Positions 53,101 through 60,740 are shown, counted from the first letter of the stretch. The stretch is 64,000 nt of DNA from Paenibacillus piri (GCF_004354045.1 NZ_SMRT01000004.1:248001-312000), one strand, 5' to 3'. Translations and numbers: made by a program. Notes: a model not told the origin generated them from the sequence alone.

Positions 53101-54498
53101 AGGTATCCGTTCGTGCGGATTCACAAAGGAAGCAAAACGGTCGATTTCTTTCCCGTCCTTCATCCGCACCCCGGCGATTTCAATGATTTTATTGCTGACT
53201 ACGGAAAGCCCTGTCGTCTCGATATCGAAAATGACGTATTCCGCTTCGCGCAAATCTTCCGACCGGGCATGCATGACAATCGGAACGCCGTCGTCGACCA
53301 CGTTCGCTTCCAGCCCGTAAATCATTTTGATGCCGTGCTTTTGGGCGTATTTATTGGCGTCCGGGTAGCACTGAATCCCGCTGTGATCCGTTACAGCTAT
53401 CGCCTTATGTCCCCATTTGGCCGCTGTCTTTATGTATTGGTCGATGGAAGTGATGCCGTCCATCGTGCTCATGGTCGTATGCAGATGAAATTCCACGCGC
53501 TTTTCCTCGGCATCGTCCTTGCGGTCGGGCGGCGCCGATACTTCGTTGATGTCATTAGGCATCATGACCAGCTCAGGCGTTTGCATGAACCGGTCGTATT
53601 CGACTTTGCCTCGCACCTTCAGCCATGTGCCGTTTTGGATCAAGCCGTATATTTTGACGTCTTCCTTCGTCTTCGCAAACGCCTTTACCATGATTGAATC
53701 TGTAAAGTCGGTCATATTGAACGTAAACAAAGTCATGCCGTTCTTGAGTTCCTTCGAATCGAGCCCGAACACGGCTCCCTGCACCGTTACTTTCTTTTCT
53801 TCGTCCTGCACCATTTGGATCGGGACCGGAGCGTCTTTAATATCGTAACCGACCATCAGCTTGATTTCCGCGTCGGCCAGCGCATCGGCTCCCTGCTCGG
53901 CTTCGATCGAGATCATCATCTCTTGGGTAACGACTTTGCCCTCTTCGGCTATTTGCTGGGCAAACTTCTCGTATTCCTCTTCGCGCGCCTCGTTCATCGC
54001 ATAACGAACCTGCAGCTCTACTCCAAAAAAATCGGCAAAATACGTTTGAACCCATTGTCCGATATTTTTTTTCTTCGCCAGCTCCAGACCGATCGAATCG
54101 AGCATGATCAACGTCAGCTGATTCCCCTGAACGTCAATTTTCGCCTTGTTCATCCAGCCGTTAACCGACGTTGCCTCGCGCTGCACCCATTCCACGAACA
54201 TGCTCCAATATTCTTGCGCCACCGTCTCCGGCGAAACGCCGTCCGTATATCTCAGCATGAAACGAATCGCCGCGATATGCGAAAATTTGTCACGGATCAT
54301 TTTGCAAAACGAACGGTATACGTCGTGTGGAACGATGCTGTTTTTGACGATAAAAAAAGTCCACTCCCGGTTCATTCGGCTCGTTTCGACTTTGTCGATA
54401 TATCCGTCCTGAAAAAAGGAGGTTACCACCTCATCAGGCACCCGTGCCTGCGCCATCAGCATTTCAAACCGTTCCCTTTTCACTGCTGTGCTGCTCAT
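50191..54498 (-). CDS. polC: DNA polymerase III alpha subunit, PolC type
   Basis: 1435 residues, close to the 1437 of B. subtilis. Order: N-terminal domains and OB-fold (FAKTKEDVKIYGLIQNGTWL), PHP domain beginning VEFHLHTTMSTMDG near 335, inserted DEDDh 3'-5' exonuclease (YVIFDIETTGLSVVSNKIIE near 420), then the polymerase palm and fingers with DIDLNFSGEYQP (catalytic aspartates) and a zinc-finger region (CASCRHSDW ... CPNCGAKLKG). The ending LPETNQLSLF is a beta-clamp-binding QLSLF box. ATG after GGGGAGGG. A terminator hairpin lies directly before this site, and two palindromic repeats lie further upstream. Confidence 0.97.
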   Translation of the reverse strand: MSSTAVKRERFEMLMAQARVPDEVVTSFFQDGYIDKVETSRMNREWTFFIVKNSIVPHDVYRSFCKMIRDKFSHIAAIRFMLRYTDGVSPETVAQEYWSMFVEWVQREATSVNGWMNKAKIDVQGNQLTLIMLDSIGLELAKKKNIGQWVQTYFADFFGVELQVRYAMNEAREEEYEKFAQQIAEEGKVVTQEMMISIEAEQGADALADAEIKLMVGYDIKDAPVPIQMVQDEEKKVTVQGAVFGLDSKELKNGMTLFTFNMTDFTDSIMVKAFAKTKEDVKIYGLIQNGTWLKVRGKVEYDRFMQTPELVMMPNDINEVSAPPDRKDDAEEKRVEFHLHTTMSTMDGITSIDQYIKTAAKWGHKAIAVTDHSGIQCYPDANKYAQKHGIKMIYGLEANVVDDGVPIVMHARSEDLREAEYVIFDIETTGLSVVSNKIIEIAGVRMKDGKEIDRFASFVNPHERIPYNIQQLTNINDDMVRDAPELDDVLPKFVEFVGGSILVAHNARFDMGFIQANCKKLGMPELPNPSLDTLELARLLFPSMKNHRLNTLADKFKISLDNHHRAVDDSVALGHILFNLIKESAERGMTDLARLNDNVGKDLKNTRPFHCCIYAQNAVGKKNLFTLVSLSHTEYFHRVACIPKSKLTELREGLIIVSGCEKGEFFETVLNKSEEEAEQVAEFYDVLEIQPTCVNMHLVEKGLVGSKEQLEDANRRVLQIGRKLGKPVIATGNVHYLHPRDKICRDITINGITGFSPLKDMRKPDVHFRTTKEMLAEFEYLGKDTAYEVVVANTNELADRIEELELFPTKLFTPIIEGADDEIRSTCYDTAKRLYGEPIPEVVTARLEKELVPIIKYGFSANYLISERLVKKSNEDGYLVGSRGSVGSSVVATFLGISEVNPLPPHYICASCRHSDWILDGSIPSGFDLPDKDCPNCGAKLKGEGQDIPFETFLGFKGDKVPDIDLNFSGEYQPVAHNYTKVLFGEKSVFRAGTIGTIAEKTAFGYVKKFEEEQGKKWRGAEVNRLAQGFTGVKRSTGQHPGGIVVVPDYIDVDDITPVQYPADDTSSEWKTTHFDYHAFDANLLKLDILGHDDPTMMRMLQDLTGVDPTTIPMNDPKVMSIFNSTEALNVTPEQIRTPVATYGVPEMGTKFVRQMLQETQPSSFADLLQISGLSHGTGVWLGNAQELIKKGTCNIKTVIGCRDDIMLYLIYKAGMDAGLAFKITESVRKGKGLTPEWKEDMKKHKVPAWYIESCERIEYMFPKAHAAAYVISAVRTAYFKLYYPIAYYATYFTVRADDFDLELLCQGYDAILRKLIEIEDKGFQATPKEKSMVSILEMALEMTARGFSFKPIDLYTSDATKFLIDGDSLIPPFSAMAGIGGNAAVNIAAAKNDGPFLSIEDFQTRSKASKTIVELLGSIGCFRGLPETNQLSLF

Positions 54499-54530
54499 GC
54501 TCGCCCTCCCCTAAATCCCGAAAAAAATAA

Positions 54531-54565
54531 GGGCAAAAAGGATATGACGCTGTCCGTTTTTGCCC
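54531..54565 (-). terminator. Terminator/attenuator immediately upstream of polC
   Basis: Perfect 9-bp stem GGGCAAAAA / TTTTTGCCC, 17-nt loop, then TTATTTTTTTCGGG on the minus strand. The T-run ends only about 10-15 nt before the GGGGAGGG ribosome binding site of polC. Confidence 0.7.
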
Positions 54566-54572
54566 AATATGG

Positions 54573-54629
54573 TCCCCCTAAAGTGACGTGTAGCTCCGGA
54601 GTAAATTCCGAATACTTTTGGGGGAGCCC
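54573..54629 (-). repeat. Second palindromic repeat family, polC-proximal unit
   Basis: Minus strand: GGGCTCCCCCAAAAGTATTC ... CTCCGGAGCTACACGTCACT ... AGGGGGACC. The outer 11-bp arms CCCCCAAAAGT / ACTTTAGGGGG have one mismatch; an inner CTCCGGAG palindrome is present. Confidence 0.8.
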
Positions 54630-54640
54630 AACTATAAAGT

Positions 54641-54698
54641 CCCCCAACAGTAACGTGTAGCTCCGGAGCCGAATCCGAGTACTTTTGGGGGAGCACCC
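54641..54698 (-). repeat. Second palindromic repeat family, proS-proximal unit
   Basis: Minus strand: GTGCTCCCCCAAAAGTACTC ... GCTCCGGAGCTACACGTTAC ... GTTGGGGGAC. Same arms and core as the neighbouring unit, in direct orientation, 11 bp apart. The two differ mainly in the loop next to CTCCGGAG. Confidence 0.8.
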
Positions 54699-54812
54699 GA
54701 TTATCCACAATAAATAGCTGCGCATCGATTCCTAAAGCGCATCACTTCGCCCACGCATCCGGCCTGCCGGCGAATCCCTCTTCGCAATCGGCAGTTCGGC
54801 ATTCCCCCGAGC

Positions 54813-56261
54813 CTAGTAAGCTCTGCCGAATACGACGGTATGTTCGGCCGCTTCGCCGCATACGAGACAAGAAGACTTGCGCTCGCTTGGCTCAAACGGA
54901 ATATTGCGGCTTGTTGCGCCTGTTTCTTCCTTGACCTGAGCCTCGCAAGCGTCCGATCCGCACCAGCCCGCCAGAGCGAAGCCGCGCTTTTGATCCAGAA
55001 ACGCTTTAAATTCGTCCAGGCTGTCCACGGAAGTAAAATGGTCGTCACGGAACTGCTTAGCTCTATCATACATTTGTTGATGAATTTCCGCCAGCATGTT
55101 TTTTACTTCTTCGACAAAATTTTCCTGTTTGACGATTCGTTTTTCACCGGAAATTCGGGAAACAAGGACGACTTGTCCGTTTTCCATATCGCGCGGACCG
55201 AGCTCGACGCGGACCGGAATACCGCGCATTTCATACTCGTTGAACTTCCAGCCCGGACTTTGATCCGGACGGTCATCCACTTTAACGCGAATGCCCGCCT
55301 GCTTCAGCTCGCCGTACAGCTCGTCGACACGAGCGACGACCTGCTCCCTTGACTTCGGAGGGCCGATCGGAATCATGATGACCTGGGTAGGAGCAACCTT
55401 CGGCGGCAGTGCAAGTCCGCGGTCATCGCCATGAACCATAATCAAAGCGCCGATCAGCCGCGTACTCACGCCCCAGGAGGTCGTATGGCAAAATTGATGC
55501 TGGTTTTCACGATCCAAATATTTGATATCGAACGCGACAGCGAAATTCGTACCCAAATAATGGGATGTTCCGGCTTGAACGGCCTTGCCGTCCTTCATCA
55601 TCGCTTCGATGGAGTATGTATCGACTGCGCCTGCGAATTTCTCGGAAGGCGTTTTTTGCCCGATGATGACAGGAATCGCTAAAAAATTTTCGGCAAAGTC
55701 GCGGTACGTTTCCAGCATTTGCATCGTCTCGCGGCGCGCATCCGCCTCATCCTCGTGAGCCGTGTGCCCCTCCTGCCACAAAAACTCGCTCGTCCGCAAA
55801 AACGGCTGCGTCCGTTTCTCCCAGCGCACCACGTTAGCCCATTGATTGATAAGCAGCGGCAAATCGCGGTAAGAGTTAATCCACTCGGCGTACATATGCC
55901 CGATCATCGTTTCGGAGGTCGGACGGATCGCCAGGCGCTCCTCCAGCTTCTCGCCGCCGGCTTCCGTTACCCACGGCAGCTCGGGATTAAAGCCTTCGAC
56001 ATGCTCCTTCTCCTTCTGGAAAAAGCTTTCGGGAATAAAGATCGGGAAATAGGCGTTGCGGTGTCCGGTCTCCTTGAATCGGCTGTCCAGCTCCTTTTGG
56101 ATGTTTTCCCAAATTTCGTAGCTGTCCGGCTTAAAGACGATACAACCGCGGACCGGAGAGTAGCTCATCAAATCCGCTTTTTTAATTACATCAATATACC
56201 ATCTGGAGAAATCTTCGCCCTGCGGCGTAATCTCCTTTACAAACTGCTTATCATTCGACAT
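54813..56261 (-). CDS. proS: Prolyl-tRNA synthetase, archaeal/eukaryal (short) type
   Basis: 482 residues. Class II motif 2 is NVVRWEKRTQPFLRTSEFLW, motif 3 includes VELGPRDME, and the HGD box is ALIMVHGDDRGLALPP. The C-terminal extension EPSERKSSCLVCGEAAEHTVVFGRAY-like end (with CLVCG) and the tyrosine terminus are hallmarks of the ProRS class without the bacterial editing insertion. B. subtilis has the long bacterial-type ProS (about 565 residues with editing domain) at this position, between rseP and polC. It charges tRNA-Pro. ATG with GGGAGGAACG upstream. Confidence 0.95.
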   Translation of the reverse strand: MSNDKQFVKEITPQGEDFSRWYIDVIKKADLMSYSPVRGCIVFKPDSYEIWENIQKELDSRFKETGHRNAYFPIFIPESFFQKEKEHVEGFNPELPWVTEAGGEKLEERLAIRPTSETMIGHMYAEWINSYRDLPLLINQWANVVRWEKRTQPFLRTSEFLWQEGHTAHEDEADARRETMQMLETYRDFAENFLAIPVIIGQKTPSEKFAGAVDTYSIEAMMKDGKAVQAGTSHYLGTNFAVAFDIKYLDRENQHQFCHTTSWGVSTRLIGALIMVHGDDRGLALPPKVAPTQVIMIPIGPPKSREQVVARVDELYGELKQAGIRVKVDDRPDQSPGWKFNEYEMRGIPVRVELGPRDMENGQVVLVSRISGEKRIVKQENFVEEVKNMLAEIHQQMYDRAKQFRDDHFTSVDSLDEFKAFLDQKRGFALAGWCGSDACEAQVKEETGATSRNIPFEPSERKSSCLVCGEAAEHTVVFGRAY

Positions 56262-56353
56262 GGTTTGGCGTTCCTCCCAAAAAACTAAACGTAAATAAAC
56301 AAATTATTTTATGATTGCTTCAGGCGCCCGTTTCGGCGCCCGTCAGCTCATCG

Positions 56354-57607
56354 TTACCCTTTTATCAATCTTAATATATCGTTATATGTGACTGCGATCA
56401 TCAGCAGCATCAGCATCGCAAATCCGACAAAATGCACCATGCTTTCCCGGCTCGGATCGACCGGCTTGCCGCGCAGCGCCTCGAATCCCAGAAACACAAG
56501 CCGGCTTCCGTCCAGGGCGGGAAACGGCAGCAGATTAAACAAGCCTAGGTACAAGCTCATTAATGCCGCCCAAAACGTATACTGCGCCAAGCCGGCGCTG
56601 GCCTGCTCGCTTGTAAATTCGACAATCCGTACCGGACCGCCGAGATCATCCATTTTAAACTGCAGCGTCACCAGCTTGCCGAAGCTGTCGAGGATCGATA
56701 CGGTTGCCGTGGCCATACTTTTCCAGCCGTTAACGATGCCGTCCGTAAAGCTCGCGCTGCGGTTTTCAGCCATCAGCGTTACGCCGACAAGCCCTCCGTC
56801 CTTATCTTCGGGTGTAACTTCCTTGCGCAGCTGCTCGCCATTTCGGTCTATAATCCATATCATTTTTTTATTAGCCGATTGTTTGATCAAATTGCGCAGC
56901 TTGGCGCCGTCCGCGCCGATCGGCTCATTGTTGACGACCAGCACGATGTCGTTGGCCTGCAATCCGCCTTTTTCAGCCGGCGAGCCCTGTTCGGTGCCGC
57001 GAATTTTCACCTTGTCCGGAACGCCTGCCATAAATACGACGCCGATGAACAGCACGAAAGCCAATATAAAATTCATTAATGGCCCTGCAAAAATAGATAA
57101 CGACCGCTGTCCGACGGTTTTGCTGCCGAATTGACGGTTCCAGGGAGCGATCTGGGTCTCCTTCTCCTTGCTGACCATCATCGCTTGCGGATGAACCTTG
57201 AATGTTTTCATTTCTCCATCCACATCCAGCTTGATCATCAGCCGGCGCTCCAGATCAATCTCTTCGACGACGCCAACCAGGCTGTCCGCTCTTTTATCGA
57301 AGTCGTTCAAATAAATGTGGGTAACCTCGTCACCCAGTATCGCAAGCGCAACCCTTTGGCCGGGGTTAATCTGAACGATTTCCGGGTCTTCTCCCGCCAT
57401 TCGAACAAACCCGCCGATCGGCAAAAGGCGCAGCGTATACCGGGTTTCGCCCTTTTTAAAGGACAGCAGCTTGGGACCGAAGCCGATCGCAAATTCTCTG
57501 ACCAGTATACCGGCGCGTTTGGCGAAATAATAGTGGCCCCACTCATGGATGGTCACCAACACAAAAAATAAAAGTATGATTTGGAATACATTTTGCAACG
57601 TAGACAA
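56354..57607 (-). CDS. rseP: Site-2 zinc protease RseP/RasP
   Basis: About 417 residues. The zinc motif VTIHEWGHYYFAK lies in the first transmembrane segment, and the second active-site motif NLLPFPALDGSRLVFLGFEA near the C-terminal helices. A PDZ domain lies between (GTEQGSPAEKGGLQANDIVL). It cleaves anti-sigma factors (such as RsiW), FtsL and signal peptides within the membrane. The start is taken as the TTG at 57607, 10 nt after GGGAGG; the frame extends eight codons upstream. Follows dxr across a 325-bp gap that contains repeat copy G. Confidence 0.94.
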   Translation of the reverse strand: MSTLQNVFQIILLFFVLVTIHEWGHYYFAKRAGILVREFAIGFGPKLLSFKKGETRYTLRLLPIGGFVRMAGEDPEIVQINPGQRVALAILGDEVTHIYLNDFDKRADSLVGVVEEIDLERRLMIKLDVDGEMKTFKVHPQAMMVSKEKETQIAPWNRQFGSKTVGQRSLSIFAGPLMNFILAFVLFIGVVFMAGVPDKVKIRGTEQGSPAEKGGLQANDIVLVVNNEPIGADGAKLRNLIKQSANKKMIWIIDRNGEQLRKEVTPEDKDGGLVGVTLMAENRSASFTDGIVNGWKSMATATVSILDSFGKLVTLQFKMDDLGGPVRIVEFTSEQASAGLAQYTFWAALMSLYLGLFNLLPFPALDGSRLVFLGFEALRGKPVDPSRESMVHFVGFAMLMLLMIAVTYNDILRLIKG

Positions 57608-57705
57608 ATCGCAACGTCCTCCCTTAAGCATCGTATAGTCAAGTAGGTGCCATGGGGTAAACCCATTCTTTATAGAGGTTGTCTAAAAAGTGCTCATGCA
57701 TAACC

Positions 57706-57724
57706 GGGCAGACGCTGCCTTTTT
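57706..57724 (+). terminator. Orphan plus-strand terminator-like hairpin
   Basis: GGCAG-ACG-CTGCC followed by TTTTT on the plus strand. No plus-strand gene precedes it, but repeat copy G starts right after the T-run, as at other copies. Confidence 0.45.
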
Positions 57725-57800
57725 CAGTTGTATGGAGATAAGTTTTTATACTTTGCTTCGCACAACCTTGACAAACGCGCATGTCCACAATGGACGTCGC
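57725..57800 (+). repeat. Terminator-abutting repeat, copy G (inverted orientation)
   Basis: Plus strand: CAGTTGTATGGAGATAAG, TATACTTTGCTTCGCACAAC, CTTGACAAACGCGC, GTCC-ACAAT-GGAC. The core is identical to copy F over TTTGCTTCGCACAACC plus TTGACAAACGCGC, but on the opposite strand. Confidence 0.85.
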
Positions 57801-57932
57801 AGCACTTTATCCATGACTCGCACTATAATTAAGATTAACATTATTCCCAATAGGAATACAAGCAAGCACCATGTTATGAACATATTACCTTGCTACCGAA
57901 TTCATGCTAAAGGATAACGGCAAGGCGGCGGT

Positions 57933-59075
57933 TCAATTACATTTTTGCGCGATTTGCCGGGCCCAGACATCCGCTTCCATAATTTGTTCGAGATCCGGAT
58001 TGACGATTCGTTCATGCCGTTCCAACACGGACGCAATGATGGTTTCGATCTGCAGGAACGTAATTTCGCCATTTAAAAAACGCGCCACCGCCGCTTCATT
58101 GGCCGCGTTAAATACGGTGGGCGCCGTTCCTCCGGCCAGGCCGCTGTCGTAAGCCATTTTCAGGCAGGGAAAACGTTCAAAGTCCATCTCGCGAAAATGC
58201 AGCTTGCCCACTTGAGCCAGGTTCAACGAAGGCGTCGGCGTCTGGAGACGATCCGGATACGTAAGCGCATACTGAATGGGAACTCTCATGTCGGGATTGC
58301 CGAGCTGAGCAATGATGCTGCAGTCTGCAAACTCGACGAAGGAATGTATGATGCTTTCCGGATGAACGAGTACTTCAATCCGGGAATAAGGCAGATCAAA
58401 CAGCCAGTGTGCCTCAATAACTTCAAGTCCCTTGTTGACCATCGTCGCCGAATCGATCGTAATTTTGGCGCCCATGGACCAATTCGGATGCTGCAGCGCC
58501 TGCTCAACCGTCACATGCAGCAGCTCTTCGCGGGTGTGGTCGCGGAACGAGCCTCCCGACGCTGTCAGCGTAATTTTATGTACATCTTTCATCGATTCGC
58601 CGTTCAGACATTGAAAAATCGCCGAATGCTCGCTGTCGATCGGCAGCAGCTTGATGCCGCGGCGCTTGACCCGCTCGGTGACGATATGGCCGGCGCTCAC
58701 CAGCGTTTCTTTGTTAGCCAGGCCGATATGCTTGCCCGCTTCAATCGCTTCCAGCGTCGGCCGCAAACCCTGGCTTCCGACCAATGCGCTGACCATATAG
58801 TCGGCATCGGTGCCGGCCGCAATTTCAAGCAAGCCTTCGTCTCCGTAATAAACGCGGGTGCCCGGCGGAACCGCAAGCTGCAATTGCTCGGCTAAATCGC
58901 GGGTAGCTACGGACACCTTCTTCGGTTTGAACCGTTTGACCTGCTCCGCCAGCAATGCCAGATTATGACCGCCCGCAAGTCCCTCTACAATAAAACGATC
59001 CGGATAATGGGAGATCACATCCAAGGTTTGTGTTCCAATCGATCCCGTGGATCCGAGAATGGCAATCCGTTTCAT
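57933..59075 (-). CDS. dxr: 1-deoxy-D-xylulose 5-phosphate reductoisomerase
   Basis: 380 residues. NADPH motif ILGSTGSIGTQTLDV at 5-19. Metal/substrate region PIDSEHSAIFQCLNGE and TLTASGGSFRDHTREELLHV. A flexible loop then MNKGLEVIEAHWLFD-like segment (VNKGLEVIEAHWLFDLPYSR). Forms methylerythritol phosphate, the first committed step to isoprenoids used by UppS downstream. Conserved order uppS-cdsA-dxr-rseP; 17 bp after cdsA. ATG after TTGAGGTGAAGT. Confidence 0.96.
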   Translation of the reverse strand: MKRIAILGSTGSIGTQTLDVISHYPDRFIVEGLAGGHNLALLAEQVKRFKPKKVSVATRDLAEQLQLAVPPGTRVYYGDEGLLEIAAGTDADYMVSALVGSQGLRPTLEAIEAGKHIGLANKETLVSAGHIVTERVKRRGIKLLPIDSEHSAIFQCLNGESMKDVHKITLTASGGSFRDHTREELLHVTVEQALQHPNWSMGAKITIDSATMVNKGLEVIEAHWLFDLPYSRIEVLVHPESIIHSFVEFADCSIIAQLGNPDMRVPIQYALTYPDRLQTPTPSLNLAQVGKLHFREMDFERFPCLKMAYDSGLAGGTAPTVFNAANEAAVARFLNGEITFLQIETIIASVLERHERIVNPDLEQIMEADVWARQIAQKCN

Positions 59076-59092
59076 ACTTCACCTCAACGTAA

Positions 59093-59893
59093 TTAGGCAT
59101 GTGGAATCAGAGAGAGCAAATGCACGGCCGGGAACACGATCAGCCAGCTGTCCACCCGGTCCAGCACGCCGCCATGCCCGGGCAGCAGCGTGCCCGTATC
59201 TTTAATTCCCTTCACTCTTTTATAAGCGGACTGGATCAAATCGCCCATCTGTCCGACAATCGCAATGACGAAACCAAGCAGCAGCGCCTGCTTCCATGAG
59301 AGCATATCCGGCCGAATCAAAGCGAAAATAACCGCTACCGCTATCGAGATCACGATGCCGCCGATCGCGCCTTCGATCGACTTTTTCGGACTGATCGTCG
59401 GCCATAGCGGATGCTTGCCCATAACGGAACCGGTAAAATACGCGCCCGAGTCGGTCGCCCATATACAAAAAAAGACAAGCAGCGTCCAGAACAGACCGCC
59501 GTGCTCGATCATGCGCGTCTCGATCATATAGTGGAACCCGATGCCTATGTAGACCATCCCGACGAATGACATGGCGATATCGTCGATAGTTACTTTATTT
59601 TTGGAAGTTACCGTAATGCAGAGGACGATAAACAATAACAACCAAATCAAATGATCCGGCGCTATGATCGAATTCACATCCGCCGCTTTCCATGGAATGG
59701 CCAAGGCGGCCGTACCCAAATAACCGATCCATGTGGTTATCCTATGTTTCTTGAGATCGTTCATCCGGACAAACTCATCATAGCCGATTACGGTCAATAA
59801 CAGGATTAACCCGGCAAACCAATAAGAACCCAACAACAACATAATGAAAAATCCGAGGCCTGCAATAACCCCTGTCACGATTCGCTGCTTCAA
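59093..59893 (-). CDS. cdsA: Phosphatidate cytidylyltransferase
   Basis: 266-residue polytopic membrane enzyme forming CDP-diacylglycerol from phosphatidic acid and CTP. About seven hydrophobic segments. The family signature near the C-terminus reads GTLLPGHGGVLDRVDSWL, with the upstream SPKKSIEGAIGG. Supplies CDP-DAG to PgsA (14.2 kb). ATG after GGAGGAATTGA. 23 bp after uppS. Confidence 0.95.
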   Translation of the reverse strand: MKQRIVTGVIAGLGFFIMLLLGSYWFAGLILLLTVIGYDEFVRMNDLKKHRITTWIGYLGTAALAIPWKAADVNSIIAPDHLIWLLLFIVLCITVTSKNKVTIDDIAMSFVGMVYIGIGFHYMIETRMIEHGGLFWTLLVFFCIWATDSGAYFTGSVMGKHPLWPTISPKKSIEGAIGGIVISIAVAVIFALIRPDMLSWKQALLLGFVIAIVGQMGDLIQSAYKRVKGIKDTGTLLPGHGGVLDRVDSWLIVFPAVHLLSLIPHA

Positions 59894-59916
59894 TTCAATT
59901 CCTCCATCTGGCTACA

Positions 59917-60684
59917 CTACAACCCGCCATATCTGCGCGCACGGCGTTGGTACTCCTGCACAGCCTCGTAGAAATGCTGTTCGGTGAATTCGGGCCAGCA
60001 TAATTCAGTGAACCACAGCTCGGAATATGCCAGCTGCCACAGCATAAAATTACTGATGCGGAGCTCACCGCTGGTGCGAATCAATAGATCGGGGTCGGGA
60101 AGCGGATGTGTCAATAAATAGCGGGAAAAAACGGCGTCGTCTACGGCATCGGCCGTTACGATTCCATCGGCTATATCCCGCGCCAACTGCTGGACGCCTG
60201 ACAGCATCTCTTTGCGGCTGCCGTAATTCAATGCAAAATTAAGTATTAGTCCGCTGTTATGCTTTGTCTGATCAATCGCGTCCTGAATCGCTTTAAGGGT
60301 ATAATCCGGCAGCCCTTCCTGCCAGCCGGTCATACGGATCTGGACATTATTCGCAATCAGCTCGTCAATTTCTTTTGGAAAAAACTCAAGCGGAAGCTTC
60401 ATCAAATATTCGACTTCCTCTTTGGGCCGTTTCCAATTTTCCGTTGAAAAAGCATACATCGTCAATATGTTTATACCGATCGCATCGGCGGCCATTGTAA
60501 TTTTTTTGACATTTTTCATCCCTGAATGGTGACCGGCTACGCGCGGAAGTCCCCGCTTTTGCGCCCAACGGCCGTTGCCGTCCATGATGACCGCGACATG
60601 GTTCGGAATATTATCCGTATCCAACCGCGAGATAAGTTCCTCACTGTTCAGCTTACTTCCAAACCATTTTTTGAAAGGTAACAT
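59917..60684 (-). CDS. uppS: Isoprenyl transferase (undecaprenyl diphosphate synthase)
   Basis: 255 residues. Catalytic MDGNGRWAQKRG near residue 33, the conserved MYAFSTENWKRP, and RTSGELRISNFMLWQLAYSE near the C-terminus. Makes the C55 carrier for peptidoglycan and teichoic acids. ATG after GGAGGCAATGAA. It is separated from frr by a terminator and so starts the uppS-cdsA-dxr unit. Confidence 0.96.
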   Translation of the reverse strand: MLPFKKWFGSKLNSEELISRLDTDNIPNHVAVIMDGNGRWAQKRGLPRVAGHHSGMKNVKKITMAADAIGINILTMYAFSTENWKRPKEEVEYLMKLPLEFFPKEIDELIANNVQIRMTGWQEGLPDYTLKAIQDAIDQTKHNSGLILNFALNYGSRKEMLSGVQQLARDIADGIVTADAVDDAVFSRYLLTHPLPDPDLLIRTSGELRISNFMLWQLAYSELWFTELCWPEFTEQHFYEAVQEYQRRARRYGGL

Positions 60685-60715
60685 TTCATTGCCTCCAATA
60701 AGGAAAGACTAAAAG

Positions 60716-60731
60716 CCCCCTCTAGAGGGGG
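60716..60731 (-). terminator. Terminator of frr
   Basis: Palindrome CCCCCTCTAGAGGGGG flanked by A/T; the minus strand continues CTTTTAG. 10 bp after the frr stop. Confidence 0.75.
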
Positions 60732-60740
60732 TCTTTTATA

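Larger units (their letters stand above)
54499..54812. other. 314-bp proS-polC intergenic region
   Basis: Read on the minus strand: about 110 bp of featureless sequence after proS, two tandem palindromic repeats, a terminator hairpin (54531-54565), then the polC ribosome binding site. No SigA promoter is obvious between the hairpin and polC. Confidence 0.6.
57608..57932. other. 325-bp dxr-rseP intergenic region
   Basis: Contains repeat copy G in inverted orientation (57725-57800) with an adjoining plus-strand hairpin (57706-57724). The remainder is AT-rich without a coding frame or a clear promoter. Confidence 0.6.

Noticed and set aside
56262..56353. Terminator after rseP or T-box before proS
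   Set aside because: Only a GGCGCC-GAAACG-GGCGCC hairpin is present, without a proper T-run; the gap is too short for a T-box.
733..57770. TTGACA inside the terminator-abutting repeat as a mobile -35 promoter element
   Set aside because: No -10 hexamer lies 16-18 bp downstream in the copies inspected; the sequence there is the GTCC/GGAC hairpin.
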